Shown one piece after another: positions 26,370-33,581 of a stretch of 64,000 bases of DNA. The position numbers were made by a program, and so were the translations under genes. Within the stretch, counting starts at the first letter, position 1. Each line of letters starts with the position of its first letter. The stretch comes from Marinomonas pollencensis (GTDB lineage: Bacteria > Pseudomonadota > Gammaproteobacteria > Pseudomonadales > Marinomonadaceae): assembly GCF_003387375.1 (NCBI RefSeq), contig NZ_QUNG01000001.1, positions 518,510 through 582,509 of the forward strand, read 5' to 3'. Under the pieces are notes generated by a model. The model did no database searches. It was not told where the DNA came from and was given only the letters and a program-made list of their open reading frames with translations.

Positions 26370-26978
26370 TTAGAAGGTATAACCCACACCAAGCATAACG
26401 CTAACAGGGTCAATTTCTGTATGGATAGTACCAACTGCAGTGCGAACATCGGTATCAATATCCATGTACCAAACAGACGCATTGGCAAACCAGTTTTCAG
26501 CAAATTTGGCATCCACCCCAGCCTGCACCGTCCAACCCATAGAATCATCTACACTCACATCCGTTCCGGATAAAACCCCTTTGCCCTCTTCATCAAAGAA
26601 AAAAGTGTAGTTCACACCAGCCCCCACATAAGGGCGAATATCACTGTTTGCTTGACCAAAGTAGTATTGCGCCATCAAGGAAGGAGGCAACTGAGAAACT
26701 TCAGCCACTTTATCCCCATCAAGCTTAACATCATGGGTAAAAGGGGTTGCTAATAGTAACTCAACACCAATATTGTCTGTTGCCATGTAAGTAAAGGTTG
26801 CGGCTAGCTGAGTGTCATCATCAATTTTTAGCTCATTGCCATTATATTCATCACTGCTCTCATTGGGCATTACAATCGCGGCGCCACCACGAACGAAAAA
26901 ATCACCTTCGTTATGAGCAAGCACAACAGAAGAACAAAGAGCAGAAACAAGAGCGACAGGGATAAATGCTTTCATCAT
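26370..26978 (-). CDS. ompW: Outer membrane protein OmpW
   Basis: OmpW forms an eight-stranded outer-membrane beta barrel for small hydrophobic compounds. The 202-residue precursor has a signal peptide ending in VVLA, then HNEGDFFVRGGAAIVMPNES, alternating strands such as IRPYVGAGVNYTFFF, and the terminal phenylalanine of outer-membrane proteins in MLGVGYTF. AAGGA lies five bases before the first of two ATG codons. Two FNR-like sites lie upstream (27046-27059 and 27097-27110), in line with oxygen control known for ompW in other bacteria. Confidence 0.9.
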   Translation of the reverse strand: MMKAFIPVALVSALCSSVVLAHNEGDFFVRGGAAIVMPNESSDEYNGNELKIDDDTQLAATFTYMATDNIGVELLLATPFTHDVKLDGDKVAEVSQLPPSLMAQYYFGQANSDIRPYVGAGVNYTFFFDEEGKGVLSGTDVSVDDSMGWTVQAGVDAKFAENWFANASVWYMDIDTDVRTAVGTIHTEIDPVSVMLGVGYTF

Positions 26979-27295
26979 CAGATTCCTTTTTGGTCAAACA
27001 AAATATCAATGACCAGCAAGGTAACAAGTCTGATAAAAATAAATCTTAATCTAGATCAAGGTTTTACAGAAACAAGCTTCCAAGCTGAGCAAATACTGGA
27101 CCTAGATCAATAAAAGCAAAGTTTTCGTATTTGATCTGTTCCTAAAAAAACTTTTTTTAACCTGTTGAATCGCGCCAATGACAAAAACACACCACCAGTA
27201 AACCTAACCTTTTATTTAGGTAAACAGATTTACCAAAACCAGCGAAGTCGTTAAACTTAGCGCCACTTTAATGAACTTTTCTGGAATTTACCCCC
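26979..27295. other. Divergent region between ompW and the DMT transporter
   Basis: These 317 bases carry no gene. They hold two FNR-like half-site pairs toward the ompW side and A/T-rich tracts. An imperfect inverted repeat (GTAAACCTAA with TTAGGTAAAC, 8 of 10 pairs) lies near 27200-27230 on the transporter side. Confidence 0.5.
27046..27110 (-). promoter_or_regulatory. Two FNR/ANR-like sites upstream of ompW
   Basis: TTAAT-CTAG-ATCAA (27046-27059) matches the FNR consensus TTGAT-N4-ATCAA at nine of ten positions. TGGAC-CTAG-ATCAA (27097-27110) keeps one perfect half site. The better site is about 70 bases before the ompW start, at a spacing where a class II activator site could serve a TACCTT-like -10. 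FNR control of ompW is known in enteric bacteria; here it is inferred. Confidence 0.5.
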
Positions 27296-28177
27296 ATGCC
27301 AATACTTATTGCCGTCACCTTCTTATGGGCATTCTCATTTAGCCTGATCGGCGTTTATCTTGCAGGACAAGTGGATGCTTGGTTCTCAGTGTTAATGCGT
27401 GTCGCCCTTGCTACTCTCGTCTTTTTACCCTTCTTAAAATGGCGTCAAATAGAAGCAAAAGTCGCCATAAAGCTCATGATCTGCGGCGCTTTGCAGCTCG
27501 GCATCATGTATGGTTTTTATTACCAGTCCTTCTTATTTCTGTCAGTGCCTGAAGTCCTTCTCTTCACTGTCATGACTCCCATCTACGTAACTCTGATTAA
27601 TAGCTTATTGGATAAGCGCTTTAATATTGGTTTTGTGATTAGTGCCGTGCTGGCGGTATTAGGCGCTGTCGCAATTCGCTATCAGGGGGTTAATGAAGGC
27701 TTTATTAAAGGCTTATTCATTGTGCAAGGCGCCAATTTAAGTTTTGCAGCAGGACAAGTAGGCTATAAACGTTTAATAGAAAAAGACCATGGCGAGCTAC
27801 CACAGCGCACTATTTTTGGTTGGTTCTTTATCGGCGCTTTACTGGTCGTTACGCCATGCTTCTTATTCCTTGGCAATATCGACAAACTGCCCACTACGTC
27901 GCTGCAATGGGGCATTTTGACCTATCTTGGCGTCGTAGCCTCTGGCTTGGGCTATTTTACCTGGAACAAAGGGGCGACTTTAGTCAACATTGGGACCCTA
28001 GCGGTCGCCAACAACTTATTAATCCCACTCGGCATTTTGGTCAACGTGCTGTTCTGGAATCGTGATGCCGACATACTTCGTCTGGCTATTGGCGGCGGCA
28101 TTATTTTGTTTGCCCTATGGATAAACGATCAGTTCAACCAAAGATTTATTAAACGCTCAGAAGCGAATAAGGCCTAA
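27296..28177 (+). CDS. DMT-superfamily transporter (EamA type)
   Basis: The 293-residue protein has ten hydrophobic segments in two EamA halves. It opens with PILIAVTFLWAFSFSLIGVYL and has LRVALATLVFLPF-like and YLGVVASGLGYFTWNKGAT stretches typical of drug/metabolite exporters. Close relatives include carboxylate/amino-acid/amine exporters, but the substrate cannot be read. The ribosome site is weak (GGA ten bases before the ATG). It stands alone on the plus strand and converges with the DUF2057 gene. Confidence 0.85.
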   Translation: MPILIAVTFLWAFSFSLIGVYLAGQVDAWFSVLMRVALATLVFLPFLKWRQIEAKVAIKLMICGALQLGIMYGFYYQSFLFLSVPEVLLFTVMTPIYVTLINSLLDKRFNIGFVISAVLAVLGAVAIRYQGVNEGFIKGLFIVQGANLSFAAGQVGYKRLIEKDHGELPQRTIFGWFFIGALLVVTPCFLFLGNIDKLPTTSLQWGILTYLGVVASGLGYFTWNKGATLVNIGTLAVANNLLIPLGILVNVLFWNRDADILRLAIGGGIILFALWINDQFNQRFIKRSEANKA

Positions 28178-28194
28178 TTGCGAAAGCAAAAAAA

Positions 28195-28218
28195 AACCTG
28201 CTTCATATGAAGCAGGTT
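28195..28218 (-). terminator. Intrinsic terminator of the DUF2057 gene
   Basis: AACCTGCTTC (28195-28204) and GAAGCAGGTT (28209-28218) form a ten-pair stem with a four-base loop. The run of A just to its left gives a long U-tract on the minus strand, so it mainly ends the gene at 28255. It can also act weakly for the DMT transporter. Confidence 0.85.
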
Positions 28219-28254
28219 CTTACTATTTTGACGCTAAATGCAATCTGTGCTGGT

Positions 28255-28989
28255 TTATTGAAGTAACCAAACTTGGAATGCTTTACGCTCTTCCGGTGTA
28301 GACTTGTTAAACCAGAATGTCAGCATTTCGAAATGCGTGTTTTTGACTGCGGGTTGATGCGTGTTATCGACCATCCAGACACGGAAATCCTTACGTGTCG
28401 CAGCATCCGATTTATTAAACCAGAACTGCATCATTTGGAACTCATTGGTTTCCGCCACTTCTTTTGGTGGTGGTGTAGGCGCAAAGGTAGATGCAGAACT
28501 CGCACTGCTCGCCACTTTCACACCAGTAAAGAGTTTGATCTCTTCTAAGTAATCCCGTGTTGGTTGAAACCCTGACTTCATTGGCAACATTTGATCTTGG
28601 TAATCATATTTGTTGCCTGTGTCAGCATCTACAATAGTAAATGTCGGCTTATCAGCGTATTTAGATGCTTTCTGATCTGAACGAATATACGGCGCTTTAA
28701 GCTCAAGTTTGGTGTCCTGCTCCACATCGAAATCGATGATGATAGGCTCTGAACGGTAGAGGTTTAAATCATCGCTGTTACGGATACTTTGGTTATAGCG
28801 AACAACGACTTGGTGATGACCTTTATCAAGCTGAATATCAAAATCTGAGCCAAATTTATTGGTGTTTTTCAGGTCAACGTACATAATTTCGTATGATACT
28901 GGGACTTTAAATTCTGCGGCCATTGCATGGCTTGTCATAGCTCCAAGTAAAATAGAGCCAGCTAAAAGTGTGGTGTGCTTAAAACGCAT
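28255..28989 (-). CDS. Exported DUF2057 (YccT-like) protein with duplicated C-terminal motif
   Basis: The 244-residue protein has a signal peptide (MRFKHTTLLAGSILLGAMTSHA) and a DUF2057-like body with VPVSYEIMYVDLKN and HHQVVVRYNQSI. The start at 28989 has AGGGAG six bases upstream, while a frame opening at 29025 has none. After a Ser/Pro-rich linker (SSASSASTFAPTPPP) there are two copies of a 25-residue motif: FQMMQFWFNKSDAATRKDF then RVWMV, and FEMLTFWFNKSTPEERKAF then QVWLL. The function is not known. YccT relatives are periplasmic. Confidence 0.8.
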   Translation of the reverse strand: MRFKHTTLLAGSILLGAMTSHAMAAEFKVPVSYEIMYVDLKNTNKFGSDFDIQLDKGHHQVVVRYNQSIRNSDDLNLYRSEPIIIDFDVEQDTKLELKAPYIRSDQKASKYADKPTFTIVDADTGNKYDYQDQMLPMKSGFQPTRDYLEEIKLFTGVKVASSASSASTFAPTPPPKEVAETNEFQMMQFWFNKSDAATRKDFRVWMVDNTHQPAVKNTHFEMLTFWFNKSTPEERKAFQVWLLQ

Positions 28990-29244
28990 ATTTTGCTCCC
29001 TAAAAGCGCGATTTGTGTGCTTCACAAATCTATCTTAAGTGATGTTATTATTCCGAATAAAGTCCGACTTCTGTTCTGTGACTCAATCTACCATAAAGCT
29101 AAAAACAGTGGCGATTTATCTTTCTATTCTTTGGCAAATTGTGGCTGTGACTTTTCCAGATATAAAGCAACTCATTAAATCACAAGCCATCAGGTAAAAT
29201 AAATCCTAGCCAATAATAAAAAAGACGCCGTAGCGCCTTTTTTA
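28990..29244. other. Intergenic region with bidirectional hairpin
   Basis: This region is upstream of the DUF2057 gene and downstream of the small lipoprotein. ATAATAAAAAAG (29213-29224) pairs with CTTTTTTATTAT (29237-29248) around an interrupted CGC/GCG core, giving a terminator for the small lipoprotein gene whose stop codon lies inside the right arm. Nothing else is seen. Confidence 0.5.
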
Positions 29245-29376
29245 TTATCTGTGATGTGAAACATGACCTGCGTGCCGCCCGCCATGATGCCCATGAGGCA
29301 TAAACACACACGCCGTTAAGCTCATCAATACCGAGGCTAACACAACCACTTTTACCGTATGCTTAAACGCTTTCAT
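29245..29376 (-). CDS. Tiny histidine-rich lipoprotein
   Basis: A 43-residue product: MKAFKHTVKVVVLASVLMSL, then TACVFMPHGHHGGRHAG and HVSHHR. The signal peptide ends in the lipobox LTAC, predicting a lipid-anchored mature peptide of only about 22 residues with seven histidines. GGAG lies ten bases before the ATG. The mature tail could bind metal ions, which is inference from composition only. Its stop overlaps the right arm of the hairpin at 29213-29248. It is too short for most gene finders. Confidence 0.65.
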   Translation of the reverse strand: MKAFKHTVKVVVLASVLMSLTACVFMPHGHHGGRHAGHVSHHR

Positions 29377-29528
29377 TTCACACTTTCTCCATCTTGCTCT
29401 TTAGCAAGAGTCTAAAACCATCATGGTTTAAGAGTAAATGAGAGCGTGCGAATAACCTTCAGCTATCCTTAATAATCACAAAAATCATTTGTTTGCTGAC
29501 AAAAGCGGTGGCCGGTGATGGACATGCG

Positions 29529-30947
29529 CTATTGACTCGCCGTCGATAAATCTACGTTAAGCACATACAAACGGTTGTCGTCGACACGCTTCTGGTCTAA
29601 ATATTTTTGCTCTAATTTGCCTTGCGTAGACCAAGTAGCAAAATCATCATCGTTTAAAACACCTAAATGATGTTGGTCAATCACCCATAAACCTTCCATT
29701 TTATCATGGGGATAATCCAGCCTTTTTGCCACATCAACCACTAAGGTTTTGCTCACAGGTTTAATGCCTTTCTTAGCTAATGCTGACCAACCTTCTTGTC
29801 CAACATATTGCTCTAATGTCAAACCATCTATCATCAAGCCAAGCTTAGCGTCCCGCGTCACACTGGCAGACAGGGCAACACTTGATAACGGGGTACCGCT
29901 GTTTAAATCAATTCGATAGACTTGTTTTTGGACATTCGGATTGGCTTGCCCACTCAAACCACCAAACATAAATCCACCGTCTCGCTCATCCACTAGGAAT
30001 TCATGACCGCTTAACGCGGCTAACTCAGAGTTTGAATTCTGGGCTTTTTCTTGACGATACAAGTATTGTTCCGTTTGACCATTGTCTAAGCGCACACTTA
30101 CGATACGAGTAACATCGCTTTTTTGCGCCGCTTTATTTGGATTCGCCAAGGTTGACTGCATAATCCCCACTAAGGTGCTGTTGTCCGGCGTCACAGCTAA
30201 GCCTTCCATTCCTCGATTTGCTCGGCGATTTTGTAACACGGCAGGCAAGTGGTAGGTGACTCTTGGATCATTTTTAAAGGCATTAATGCGACCTATTTCC
30301 ACGCCATTGGAATCATAATGAACCAGATGTGGCCCATACTCATCACTGACCCAGAAAGTGCCGTCTTTCATTGCCACTAAGCCTTCACCGTCTAAACCAT
30401 AATCGTCCAGTTTGATGGGATTCGTCTGTTTATTATAAGGCTGACTAGGGTCTTCTAAGATGGCATTACCTTGTGCATCATAGGGCGTTTCTCCAGTGCC
30501 CCCTAGGGCTGACGAATTTGGCAGGCCAGTAATCAAAGACGCATCGGGGCGTCTTAACAGAATGGTTTCTAATTGTTTTATCGAACCATCAGCTTGTACT
30601 TCGAACAGGCCAATACGCGGCGTATAGTCGGCTACGGGGAACATCTTGCCTTTTCCTAAAGCCCCAGTGTATGTGGCATTAGGGCCACGGTCCGTTAATG
30701 CATAAAACTGATTCGGATGATCAGGATGCCCTGTCATAGCAGAGCCGTAACCGCCGTTACGAATTTCAAACGCTTTACCTGTTCTGACATCCTGCAAGTC
30801 ATTTCGCAACACCTGATAAGGTAATGGGCTACCGGTTTTCGGTACCGCATCAACAAAACTGCGCGGCTCTGTGCTACTACTATTGGCAGCACACCCTACT
30901 AATACGCCCACAGACACCACACTCACTAAGCAGATTTTATACGACAT
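29529..30947 (-). CDS. Lipoprotein with esterase-like phytase domain
   Basis: The 472-residue precursor starts MSYKICLVSVVSVGVLVGC, a lipoprotein signal with lipobox LVGC. The frame also extends to 31058, but only the inner start gives a signal and a nearby GGGATGG. The body matches the esterase-like-activity-of-phytase type: FYALTDRGPNATY, LDDYGLDGEGLVAMKDGTFWVSDEYGPHLVHYD and RGMEGLAVTPDNSTLVGIMQ, and near the end DKMEGLWVIDQHHLGVLNDDDF. It is probably a beta-propeller phosphatase or esterase at the envelope. The substrate is not known. No neighbours are functionally linked. Confidence 0.8.
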   Translation of the reverse strand: MSYKICLVSVVSVGVLVGCAANSSSTEPRSFVDAVPKTGSPLPYQVLRNDLQDVRTGKAFEIRNGGYGSAMTGHPDHPNQFYALTDRGPNATYTGALGKGKMFPVADYTPRIGLFEVQADGSIKQLETILLRRPDASLITGLPNSSALGGTGETPYDAQGNAILEDPSQPYNKQTNPIKLDDYGLDGEGLVAMKDGTFWVSDEYGPHLVHYDSNGVEIGRINAFKNDPRVTYHLPAVLQNRRANRGMEGLAVTPDNSTLVGIMQSTLANPNKAAQKSDVTRIVSVRLDNGQTEQYLYRQEKAQNSNSELAALSGHEFLVDERDGGFMFGGLSGQANPNVQKQVYRIDLNSGTPLSSVALSASVTRDAKLGLMIDGLTLEQYVGQEGWSALAKKGIKPVSKTLVVDVAKRLDYPHDKMEGLWVIDQHHLGVLNDDDFATWSTQGKLEQKYLDQKRVDDNRLYVLNVDLSTASQ

Positions 30948-31299
30948 CTTTCCATCCCTTTGCTTTAGGGAAGACACAAACACCCCCTCTACCCCCTGCA
31001 TGTCACTAAAACCTGTTGTTCGAGACGGGCATCGAATCTGAATAGTGGCTATCGACAAGATGCTTAACCAAGAATATAAGCTTTAGAGCACGCCCTTCGG
31101 GACTGAGACAAGTTATTCGCACCTTCCTGAACCTAATTCGTAGACTATTTTCCCTTGAGATAAACTAGATCAACAAAATGACATTGATATGAATAAGATA
31201 TGACAAGCTTACTTGCCCAAGCACAGAACAAAAAAAAACCTGAGGACTCAGGCTTTAGACTCTTAATAGCGTCAGGTCACAGCCAACGCAGAGTAGGCG
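30948..31299. other. Intergenic region with terminator
   Basis: No gene is seen in these 352 bases. They contain the terminator of the repeat lipoprotein near 31230-31252 and should carry the promoter of the phytase-like gene. Confidence 0.5.
31230..31252 (-). terminator. Terminator of the GGDHRGGG lipoprotein gene
   Basis: CCTGA (31239-31243) and TCAGG (31248-31252) form a short GC-rich stem with a four-base loop. On the minus strand it is followed by a run of at least eight T. It is 48 bases past the stop. Confidence 0.7.
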
Positions 31300-31716
31300 T
31301 TACTCAAGCAAGCTACTTGGACCGCCGCCTCTGTGATCACCACCTAGATACACCTCTTCAGTAGAGCTCTTTGCTGGAAGCTCACTCTCTTGGCTTGCCT
31401 CCTCAGCCGCTGGCACCTCAGCATCAATAACCTCAGGCGCAACACTCTCTATCTCCTGATTAGACAAAGGACCGGTAGGGCCGCCACCACGATGGTCGCC
31501 ACCAACATAGGGGGCATTTTCGTCTTGCTCGGCTTTTATGTCTTCAGGGGCAATTTTCTGCGCCATTTCGGTTCCTGTTAAAGGCCCAGTCGGCCCACCG
31601 CCACGATGGTCGCCGCCTTCATAGCCCTCATTTGAGAACAACGCACACCCTGTTACCCCCATTATTATGGCAGAGGTGAATGTCACCATTTTTAACCCAC
31701 TTTGCATTAGGCTCAC
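31300..31716 (-). CDS. Lipoprotein with three GGDHRGGGPTGPL repeats
   Basis: I do not recognise a family. The 138-residue precursor has a signal peptide with lipobox GVTGC (Cys24). The mature part repeats GGDHRGGGPTGPL at 34-46 and 72-84 and a variant GGDHRGGGPSSLL at 125-137, separated by acidic spacers rich in Glu and Ala. The start is GTG: AAGGAGG sits seven bases before it, while the ATG three codons on is too far away. The motif has Asp, His and Arg and would be flexible. Metal or polyanion binding is only a guess. Confidence 0.7.
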   Translation of the reverse strand: MSLMQSGLKMVTFTSAIIMGVTGCALFSNEGYEGGDHRGGGPTGPLTGTEMAQKIAPEDIKAEQDENAPYVGGDHRGGGPTGPLSNQEIESVAPEVIDAEVPAAEEASQESELPAKSSTEEVYLGGDHRGGGPSSLLE

Positions 31717-31813
31717 TCGGTAGCCTCCTTTTTTTAATGTATTAAGCTAATGCTAAGTAGCCCAACGAACAAAGGCAAACCCATTGAAAGTTTATTCAGA
31801 AAAATACAGAAAA

Positions 31814-31843
31814 AAGGCCAGCAATCACAATATTGCTGGCCTT
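31814..31843 (-). terminator. Terminator of aceA
   Basis: AAGGCCAGCAAT (31814-31825) pairs perfectly with ATTGCTGGCCTT (31832-31843) around a six-base loop, with further A residues to the left that give a U-run on the minus strand. It lies 45 bases beyond the aceA stop. Confidence 0.88.
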
Positions 31844-31887
31844 ACAAAGACACACTTAAGGAAAATAGTTAAGGGAATAAACTAACC

Positions 31888-33492
31888 CTAAGAAGAAACA
31901 GCGAACTGATTCATCGTATTGTCTTTGCCTGACGCCTTCAGTGCCTGAGCCCCAGAGAAGTACTCTTTATGGTCATCACCTATATTCGAACCCGACATGT
32001 CTTGATGTTTAACACAAGCGAGTCCTTGGCGGATCTCTTTACGCTGCACTTCTTTCACATAGCCGAGCATTCCTTGCTCGCCAAAGTAGTCTTTCGCTAA
32101 ATTGTCAGTGGACAAGGCCGCCGTATGGTAAGTCGGCAAGGTAATCAAATGATGGAAAATGCCCGCCTGCTGCGCTGCGTCTTTTTGGAAACAACGAATA
32201 CGCTCATCGGCTTCGTTTGCCAATTCCGTGCCATCGTATTGAGAGGACATCAACTGATCACGCTGGTAATCTTGAGTGCTCTTACCTTCTTCCAACCAAG
32301 CATCAAACACTTGCTGACGAAAGTTTAACGTCCAGTTAAATGATGGGCTGTTGTTGTAAACCAGCTTGGCATTTGGCACCACGGCACGAATACGATTCAC
32401 CAATTCCGCAATCTGGCCTATGTGTGGTTTTTCTGTTTCAATCCACAGCAAATCAGCGCCATTTTGCAGTGAAGTAATACAATCCAAGACCACACGATCC
32501 GCCCCTGTATTGGCCTTAAAACGCACCAAACCATTGGCTAGACGCGTAGGTTTGATCAAACGCTCTCCCTGTTTGATCGCCATGTCACCAGAGTACATAT
32601 CCGCCAGTGAAGTCACCTCTTCACCATCAAGGTAAGCATTATATTGATCCGCCAAGTCACCTGGCTCACGAGACACTGGAATTTTTTGCGTCAAACCAGC
32701 ACCAAGAGAATCTGTACGAGCCACAATGACGCCATCGTCTACCCCTAGCTCCATAAAGGCGTAACGTACCGCGTTAATTTTCGCTAAGAAATCTTCGTGA
32801 GGCACAGTTACCTTACCGTCTTGGTGACCACACTGTTTGGCATCAGACACTTGGTTCTCGATCTGAATACAGCAAGCCCCCGCTTCGATCATTTTTTTCG
32901 CGAGTAAATAAGTCGCTTCTTCATTACCAAAGCCTGCATCAATGTCGGCAATAATAGGCACAACGTGAGTTTCAAAGTTATCAATTTGTGTTTGTACTGC
33001 TTGCTCACGTACCTGGTCTCCCACCTCACGGGCTTCGTCTAAGTCTTTGAATAAATGCTGTAGCTCACGAGCGTCGGCTTGTTTTAAGAAAGTATAAAGC
33101 TCTTCGATCAAAGCTGGCACCGAGGTTTTCTCATGCATGGACTGATCAGGCAAAGGACCAAACTCGGAGCGCATTGCCGCCACCATCCAACCCGATAGGT
33201 ACAGGTAACGACTGCGAGTGGTACCAAAGTGTTTCTTAATTGAGATCATTTTTTGTTGGCCAACAAAGCCATGCCAGCAGCCCAAAGATTGGGTGTAATT
33301 TCCCGCATCTTGATCATAACTCGCCATGTCTTCACGCATGATCTTGGCAGTGTATTTTGCAATATCTAAACCTGTGGCAAAACGATTTTGTAATTGCATT
33401 CTGGCCACGTTTTCAGGGTTAATTGCCCCCCATGTGCCTTGTTGCTGAATCGTTTGTGCTGCCTGCTGAGTTTTATTTTTGTAGTTTTGCAT
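31888..33492 (-). CDS. aceA: Isocitrate lyase
   Basis: It splits isocitrate into glyoxylate and succinate in the glyoxylate shunt. At 534 residues it belongs to the long class seen in Pseudomonas and not the roughly 430-residue E. coli class. The catalytic region reads VSDAKQCGHQDGKVTVPHEDF, with CGH as in the family, and is preceded by IADIDAGFGNEEATYLLAKKMIEAGACCIQIENQ. AGAGGG lies before the ATG. It follows glcB by 89 bases on the same strand, so the two shunt enzymes may be cotranscribed. Confidence 0.96.
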   Translation of the reverse strand: MQNYKNKTQQAAQTIQQQGTWGAINPENVARMQLQNRFATGLDIAKYTAKIMREDMASYDQDAGNYTQSLGCWHGFVGQQKMISIKKHFGTTRSRYLYLSGWMVAAMRSEFGPLPDQSMHEKTSVPALIEELYTFLKQADARELQHLFKDLDEAREVGDQVREQAVQTQIDNFETHVVPIIADIDAGFGNEEATYLLAKKMIEAGACCIQIENQVSDAKQCGHQDGKVTVPHEDFLAKINAVRYAFMELGVDDGVIVARTDSLGAGLTQKIPVSREPGDLADQYNAYLDGEEVTSLADMYSGDMAIKQGERLIKPTRLANGLVRFKANTGADRVVLDCITSLQNGADLLWIETEKPHIGQIAELVNRIRAVVPNAKLVYNNSPSFNWTLNFRQQVFDAWLEEGKSTQDYQRDQLMSSQYDGTELANEADERIRCFQKDAAQQAGIFHHLITLPTYHTAALSTDNLAKDYFGEQGMLGYVKEVQRKEIRQGLACVKHQDMSGSNIGDDHKEYFSGAQALKASGKDNTMNQFAVSS

Positions 33493-33581
33493 GGTTTAGC
33501 CCTCTTATTTAAGGTTAGGTTTTGAATCGTTTGGCATCTGCCAATAGGTTTTAAATAATCACAATCAATACTTGTCGGTGA

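Noticed and set aside
26148..26573. 141-codon plus-strand frame across the ompW 3' end
   Set aside because: Mostly antisense to ompW with no ribosome site and no protein-like pattern; it also spans the terminator hairpin.
28990..29528. tRNA or small RNA gene in the gap with hairpins
   Set aside because: No tRNA-like arms or TTCGA loop; the hairpin is explained as a terminator of the small lipoprotein gene.
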